NCBI GenBank assembly: GCA_954871525.1
Contig: OX940861.1
Coordinates: 8,664,842 to 8,728,841 of the forward strand
Reading direction: 5' to 3'
Source of the DNA: Parietaria judaica
Lineage: Eukaryota > Streptophyta > Magnoliopsida > Rosales > Urticaceae
Length of the DNA stretch: 64,000 nucleotides
Shown: positions 58,231 to 64,000 of the stretch, one piece after another
Position numbering within the stretch: position 1 is the stretch's first letter
Layout of the letters: each line of letters starts with the position of its first letter
The notes under the pieces: generated by a model
Seen by the model: only the letters and a program-made list of their open reading frames with translations
What the model was told of the DNA's origin: nothing
Databases searched by the model: none
Translations under genes and position numbers: made by a program

Positions 58231-60598
58231 CTAGTGTATTTATCGCGCTTCGCGCGGTTGCGATAAAAGTATTAATAAATAGAGAAAAAATTTATTGATT
58301 TTCTTTTTTATAAAAAAACTGTACTATTTAGATTATGTGTTTTAATTAAAAGATCAACATTTATATCAAACTCTATAATTGATTAATTTTTTACTTAACA
58401 TTACTGTAGATTTTTTATTATATAACATGAGTGTATGAAAATGTTCAAATTATACTATTATATAAAAGCAAATATGGATCATATATATATGTGTGTGCGT
58501 TTGTACTTTTTAGCTCCATATTATTGGTATATGGTGTCTATTGGAATTTTTAATGGTTATTGGAATTCAAGTTTGCAGTTATATCTCACTTAATTGGCTT
58601 GTGCTAATTAATGAAAATCAATGAAAAAAAAACTTTTAGTTTATGGAATAGAAAGGTGAAGGAACAAAAGTTAATTCTTAGAGTGATATTTTGGAGAGAG
58701 TGTGAAATTTTTATATATAAACAATTCAGATAACAGTTTCAAAATATATAGAATTTTTTGTAACTATTACATATAGAATTTATATATACATAACATTTAC
58801 AAAACATATTGGAATATAAAATTTTAACTATCTATCAAAATGTTCTTAGTTATAATTATACAAAATCATTCAACGGTAATAATTAAAAAAATATACCTAA
58901 TAAATTGGCATCCAAATTTTTCGAGTTACGTGAATCTTTAGTTTCTATGACTTATAAAAGAAAGCACTATAGAGATAAAAATATATATATATATATACCT
59001 AATAAATTGGCATTTAAATTTTTCGAGAGACATGAATCTTTAGTTTTTATGACTTATAAAAGAAAGCACCATAGAGATGCTAAAATATGATAAAATGATG
59101 TAATACTGTAAAATTGTAGACGGAAATAAAAGAAAACATGGGCTATTCATTGTATATATGAGAGAGAAAGATAGAGACTGTTTAATTAATAGAAAGAAAA
59201 ACTACTAAGCTAAATTTATTGGGATAATGTGAATAGTCTAAGGCAATTGGGTAAAATATGCATTCTGTTAGGTCACACATCTTTTAACCTTCACTTTTAA
59301 TTTATATGAGGCATTAAAAAATTCAATATAAAGAATATACGTTTTGTTATGTCCATTGAATTCATCTTCAAACCTTCACTTAAGAAATCTCAATCTTTTG
59401 ATTCTATTGTGCCTTAAAAAATCAAAAAAATCAAAAAAATTAAAATCTCAATCACTTGATTCTATCGTGTTATTCAAAAAAATTAAAATACCTATATAAA
59501 TTGAGATTTCAATCCTTTGCTTTTATCACGCCACAACACTTTAGAGTCCTTCCTTTAACTTCAGTAACAAAATATTTCCATTGAATTTCTAAGAAAAAAA
59601 AGATATCAAACAATCAAATTCCAAATGATTTTTTTTTTTCAAAAAGAGAAATAAAAACTCAAAAGTTTCAAGAGGAGAGAGAGATACCTGTGGCTAGAGA
59701 AATTGAGAGTTTTTGGAATTATTAAGGCCCCGTATGACGGTGATTGGCGCAGGCAAAGCGAAAGAGTCGATATGAATATTTCCACCGGGTCTCGGGCACA
59801 ATCCTTTCCTCGGCTATATCATAAAATAGAACCAACAATCAAATGAAGCGATATCATACCCAACTTCAATATTATAAAAAAGAAAAAAAATGGAAATAGC
59901 TCTTGGCATTTTAATAAAAAAATTAGTCATGTAAATTAACCAACATTGTACCGTTATCCTATCAAAACTACCTTTAAAAACGTTGTCTTATGGCAATAAT
60001 AATTAATATTAAAAACTACACATAGTAGCTACATAAATTACAATCACTGCATAAAAACTCATGCTAAAAGATGATATTTTTGCATAGAAAATAAAAACTA
60101 TTAAAAAAGTATTCAAATATTTAAAAATAACTACTAACCTCTGCGTTCAGCTAAACATATTTTCTCTCTTTGTTTGAAGGATTTATAGGATTTATAGGAG
60201 TTCTTGGAGAATTATAGGATTTTAGGGTTTCAAGGATTTATTGAGAGTAATAAATGATGCAAGTCACGCTAATTTATTCAAAACGTATATCAGGTTGAAT
60301 TTTTCATATTCCATGGTCATCACTTACCTTTATTTATTATGAGGTACACTATATAGTATGTAGTGAACGATTAATTTGATCATCTTTTCGTTATCCCTTA
60401 TACATATTCATATTAATTATTTAGTTTCTTTCACTAATTAATGCATGAATTTTATGATATTTTTAAAAAAATCAAAATCTTAGAAAATTAGAATTCTCAA
60501 TGCAATGATTTCATGATGCTAAATTGTTAAGTTACTTTGTAGTTTCTCCTATTCTCAATACATTGATAATAGTGTGCCACATCACTTGGGAGCTCCTC

Positions 60599-60629
<31 letters not shown>

Positions 60630-60631
60630 TT
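58231..60631 (-). mobile_element. Nested minus-strand Helitron, 2.4 kb
   Basis: The 3' end at 58231 reads, on the minus strand, ACCGCGCGAAGCGCGAT followed by AAATACACTAG and T. The 5' end near 60631 is an (AT)n tract running into ATAAAAGGAGGAGCTCCC and GTGATGTGGCACAC, similar to the 56873 terminus (AAAAGGAGAG...TTTGGCACC). The initial TC is not preserved. Non-autonomous. Confidence 0.7.
58890..59090. repeat. 102-bp tandem duplication
   Basis: TACCTAATAAATTGGCAT begins at 58894 and again at 58996. Both units contain AATTTTTCGAG, GAATCTTTAGTTT and TTATAAAAGAAAGCAC. The units are separated by an (AT)n run, which may have promoted slippage. Confidence 0.8.
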
Positions 60632-60791
60632 GCAAGCAGCTTCATTGAATCTCACTATAGCTTGGGCAGGTAATTAGAAATTAAGAAAGAATATTTTTCT
60701 TTTGACATGTTAATCCATTGCATTTTACCATTCAGAATGATAATTATTTCTATGCTCCTTTGTCAAAATTCTGTCTCTCTCATATTATATC

Positions 60792-60794
<3 letters not shown>

Positions 60795-60834
<40 letters not shown>
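60795..60834. repeat. (AT)n microsatellite
   Basis: About 20 AT units in a row. Further (AT)n runs lie at about 25119-25136, 49220-49246, 57047-57066, 60606-60630, 61567-61582 and 63519-63551. Several of them mark Helitron 5' termini. Confidence 0.9.
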
Positions 60835-60839
<5 letters not shown>

Positions 60840-61709
60840 CCTTATTATCAACTATGACTATATTTATAATCATTATGCATACATTTTCTAGATTTAGAAA
60901 TTCGATTCTTATTAGTTAGTGAAGAGGTAAAACATTGAAGAATATATAATAATATTGAAACAATATTTAAAAAAAAAAAGTAATAATGATAATAAATAAA
61001 TTTTCCACGTTCATTTTTTTTTTGTGCATTTAAAATTTAGAGCATCTTCTTTTTTATTATGATGTTCAAAGAAATATTAAGAATCTATAACATTTTTTTT
61101 ATGTGAATATGACTTCTGAGTAATGAGAATAGGATTTAATGTAAAATCATGATGCAGATTCATTCCTTGATAGCATTTAAGTTTCAATATTTACTTCATC
61201 GTGCAGAACACTTTTATTTATTTAAAGTCACAAGAATTATTTATTTAAAATCACAAAAATAACCAAGCAATTTAGAAAGGTATATATGTTCATTAAAGGT
61301 ATATATGCGTTTAAAAATATGTTCATTAAAGGTATACATGCCTTAAAAAAAAGGTATATATGTCTAAAAATGATTGAAAGTCTTATTTTATAAAATTTAA
61401 ATTCTTAAGTTATTTTATTAATAAGTGAAAACACTAGTACTGTTTTATCAAGTTTCCTTTTAAAGAATTTATAAGTGTTTAAAAACATATTCGGATCATG
61501 TCCACCAACGTCCACTAAAAAATAAATTTTGATTTAAATTTGTGCCCATTATTCCACTTTTACATATATATATATATATATGTATATATGATCATATTAA
61601 ATAACAATATTGGGCATTGAGTTTGATGTTGATATTTATATTCTAATACAGTAAAATCAATCAAGTTATTCTACATCTATTAAAATTTATTAAAAAAAAA
61701 AATACTACT

Positions 61710-61741
61710 TCACCGCGTGAAGCGCGATGCTAATCCACTAT
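61710..61741 (+). mobile_element. Degenerate Helitron 3' terminus
   Basis: CACCGCGTGAAGCGCGATG can form a short hairpin and is followed by CTAATCCACTAT, compared with the canonical ...CCACTAG of the others. The final base of CTAG is changed, so this is probably an old or inactive end. Confidence 0.55.
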
Positions 61742-63068
61742 AAGTGCATACAATCGACTCATCTTCTATTATTTAATGAATACTTACCTTATTGTTTTTA
61801 TATATTTATCGATAACTACTTCCAAAATTTTCAAGAAGGGGAAAAATATTTTTACAATATATTTTTAATATAATGAAATACAATATCTTTAAATACATTA
61901 AATATAATGAAAAACCATTTCTTATTAGTATTATTTCATTTGAGGTCTATTTGAATTTAATTCTCTAATTTTAACTTTGCGCCATGTTTAATTAATAAAT
62001 ATATGGGAAGTTTAAAGAAAACAACTTTCGGTACTTTTTGATATATATATGTAAAGAATATGTCGTCGTAGAGCCAATAATAGAATTAATATACTACTAC
62101 TTAGTTTCTTTTGATTACAACACGCATTCTAAATTATATATTTTTTATGTATATCTTACCTGAATTTGAAAAACTAATGTTTATCACCACATCACAACGC
62201 GCGTAAAAAAGATGTAAGTACTATATTTTACATTATAAATTTTTATTAATGTGACATGCAAATTATGATAAGGTATTGAAATATCTATTTACCTCAATTT
62301 TAATTTTTTATATAAAATTAATCTATCATCAACGATGTATATAGCTTTTATATCATCATCACTCTATACTTTTTAATTTTATTACACTTTTTCCATAAGT
62401 GACTCGGGCTTTCATAAAGGTTCGTTAAATTTAATCTAAACTTGATCGATTAGTTTATTAAGTGTGTTGGTTTGTATAATTTTTTGATCGATTAATAATT
62501 TATTTCTTCTTCAAATGTTGTGACTACTTAATAATCCAACGTTTAGAAGACATGATATTACATCTTCATAATCTAATGTTTTTTTAATCTCTTATAGGTA
62601 CTATTGCTTTCAATATGTCAAATTTATCATATCATATCGTTGTGGACTCAAGTCTCTTAAAATTTTGTCATGGAAAAATTCAAGTGAACTTGACCAAAGC
62701 TCTTATAATTTTTATAATCTGCATAAAAAAAAAATATTGAATTATGTATGGTAAATAGTAAAGACATCGTAAAAATGATAAATTAGGATTTTTTTTTCTT
62801 TCTATATTAGCATAAAAAAAATCTCTCTTTGCTTATCGGTACAAAAATCATTTTAAAATGTGCACTTTATAAACAAGTCGTAGCCGTAAAAGCAATGACA
62901 GAGGTATTATCACGAGCATTCACCTCAACTCTTCGATAAAATTTTGGTATAATTTATCGAGATTGTTTGTAAGTTAATAGAGTTCCGTTCATAAAACACA
63001 AACGTTTTTTTATTTTTAAAATAGAAGAAACACATAAAAATTTCTCATACTTATGATTTTTTTATCGC
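61742..63068. other. AT-rich, gene-free Helitron-associated sequence
   Basis: No coding region, RNA gene or other terminus recognised. It may be the interior of the Helitron ending at 63099. Confidence 0.4.
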
Positions 63069-63099
63069 CATCGCGCGAAGCGCGGTGCCGGTGTACTAG
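63069..63099 (+). mobile_element. Canonical Helitron 3' terminus
   Basis: ATCGCGCGAAGCGCGGT forms a hairpin 12 bases before CTAG (63096-63099), which is followed by T. The tail GCCGGTGTACTAG closely matches the termini at 46358 and 63992. Confidence 0.8.
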
Positions 63100-63515
63100 T
63101 TTAATTAAATAGACAGTCTACTCTTTGACATAAAAGATCCAACGACACGATAATTTATTTTGTTAAAAAAATATTGATTAAATATAAATGAAAAAAAAAT
63201 TATATTATATTTTCCAAGATCACTTTTCATTAATTGTTTTTAAAAAGTTACTTTATACACAATTACATAAATCCGAAATTGGGTCTGTGTTTATTGTTTC
63301 TGTGTTTACCGAAGAGTGTTGAATGATATAAAGATTGATAAGAATCCAGTATCTCTTTGTTATGTTTGGAGTTTAAGTTTTTATTGAACACTCCTCAGTA
63401 AGGTTTTTACTGATTTTGTTCACATAAATTAAATTTATGCTGATAGCACTATATATTAAAAAAAAGATAAATAATATGAAGATATACAATAGTACCTACA
63501 TCAACGACATTACTG

Positions 63516-63554
<39 letters not shown>

Positions 63555-63956
63555 GTTTTCTTCTGACACAAACAGCAAAACGGATACGATTAAAATGATA
63601 TTAAGGTTTTCATATTAAGGTTTTCACATGAATATATGTAATCTTTACGGATAATAATTTTTTTTATAGTTGGCTTTTTTTCAATATATAAACAATACGT
63701 TAGAAATTATTATATAAAACATGACTTATCATATCAACGTCTGAAATCAAGTATTACACAAGAAGTGTCGACTTACTCATTCAACTATATTCTAAAAATT
63801 CGAAACACTTTACTTTTTACACAATATTTCAGAAAACAACTAATTTTTAGATTTGATGTCGACATAATTGATGATTACATCCTCAACAGCATTCTATATC
63901 AAATTTGGCATAATTTCAATATTTCTACTGCTTATTTATATATATTTAATATTTAT

Positions 63957-63992
63957 CACACCACCGCGCAAAGATCGGCGCCGGTCCACTAG
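63957..63992 (+). mobile_element. Helitron 3' terminus at the window edge
   Basis: CACACCACCGCGCAAAGATC, then GGCGCCGGTCCACTAG and T. The tail is almost identical to that at 46358, but the hairpin is mutated (GCGCAAAGATCGGCGC). The body of this element, if not the 63.1-63.95 kb interval, is unknown. Confidence 0.65.
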
Positions 63993-64000
63993 TTATTATT

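Larger units (their letters stand above)
56873..63099 (+). mobile_element. Plus-strand Helitron with nested insertion (3' boundary ambiguous)
   Basis: A good Helitron 5' terminus starts after A at 56873: TCTATATCTATATATATA, then AAAAGGAGAGTG and TGATTTGGCACC. The matching plus-strand 3' terminus could be the degenerate one at 61741 or the canonical one at 63099, so one or two elements may be present. The interval contains a minus-strand Helitron (58231 to about 60631). No Rep/helicase ORF is visible anywhere, only scattered short frames. The outer coordinates are the widest reasonable span. Confidence 0.6.

Overview
This is nuclear DNA from a flowering plant, almost certainly a eudicot. The evidence is GT-AG split genes with AT-rich introns, a plastid ferrochelatase with a plant-type C-terminal tail, a clade E-like PP2C, and plant LINE, hAT, Mutator-like, Helitron and LTR elements. 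The species cannot be read from the sequence. I found no CRISPR array, rRNA, functional tRNA or prokaryotic operon, and no clearly new biological system. The novelty lies in the transposon architecture and in one broken gene duplication.

Layout. 0-4.1 kb is transposon debris: a tRNA-like foldback, a 59-bp tandem array, a hAT-type MITE with a perfect 8-bp target duplication, a Mutator-like foldback and a duplicated hAT-like MITE. 4.6-11.4 kb holds two direct copies of the last intron and last exon of NDUFS7 (complex I 20-kDa subunit). The left copy carries a stop, a 4.1-kb LINE and a hAT fragment. The right exon is intact, but no 5' exon is visible in the window. 12.3-15.3 kb holds two elements, a hAT relic with a BED finger and a 1.1-kb Mutator-like foldback, each with clean target duplications.

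15.7-39.4 kb is the gene island: a two-KH-domain RNA-binding protein (+), ferrochelatase (+), a PITH-domain protein (-), MERIT40/BABAM1 (+), a DUF1764 protein (+), a clade E-like PP2C (+) and a PHAX-type RNA-export adaptor (-). Complete splice models with preserved frame were built for all of these except DUF1764, which is one uninterrupted ORF. They are unrelated housekeeping or signalling genes, not a pathway cluster. Ferrochelatase and PITH converge, as do PP2C and PHAX; PITH and MERIT40 diverge.

39.5-64 kb is almost free of host genes: a hAT-like element with GAGGC subterminal repeats, a truncated LINE, possible decayed exons, a MITE, a Helitron on the minus strand (46.4-49.2 kb), a 7.2-kb hAT element (49.5-56.7 kb) carrying a nearly intact transposase and interrupted by a 2.75-kb solo LTR, and a nest of Helitron termini running off the right edge.

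All boundaries and translations were read by eye. Gene-family names rest on recognised motifs, not on a database search.
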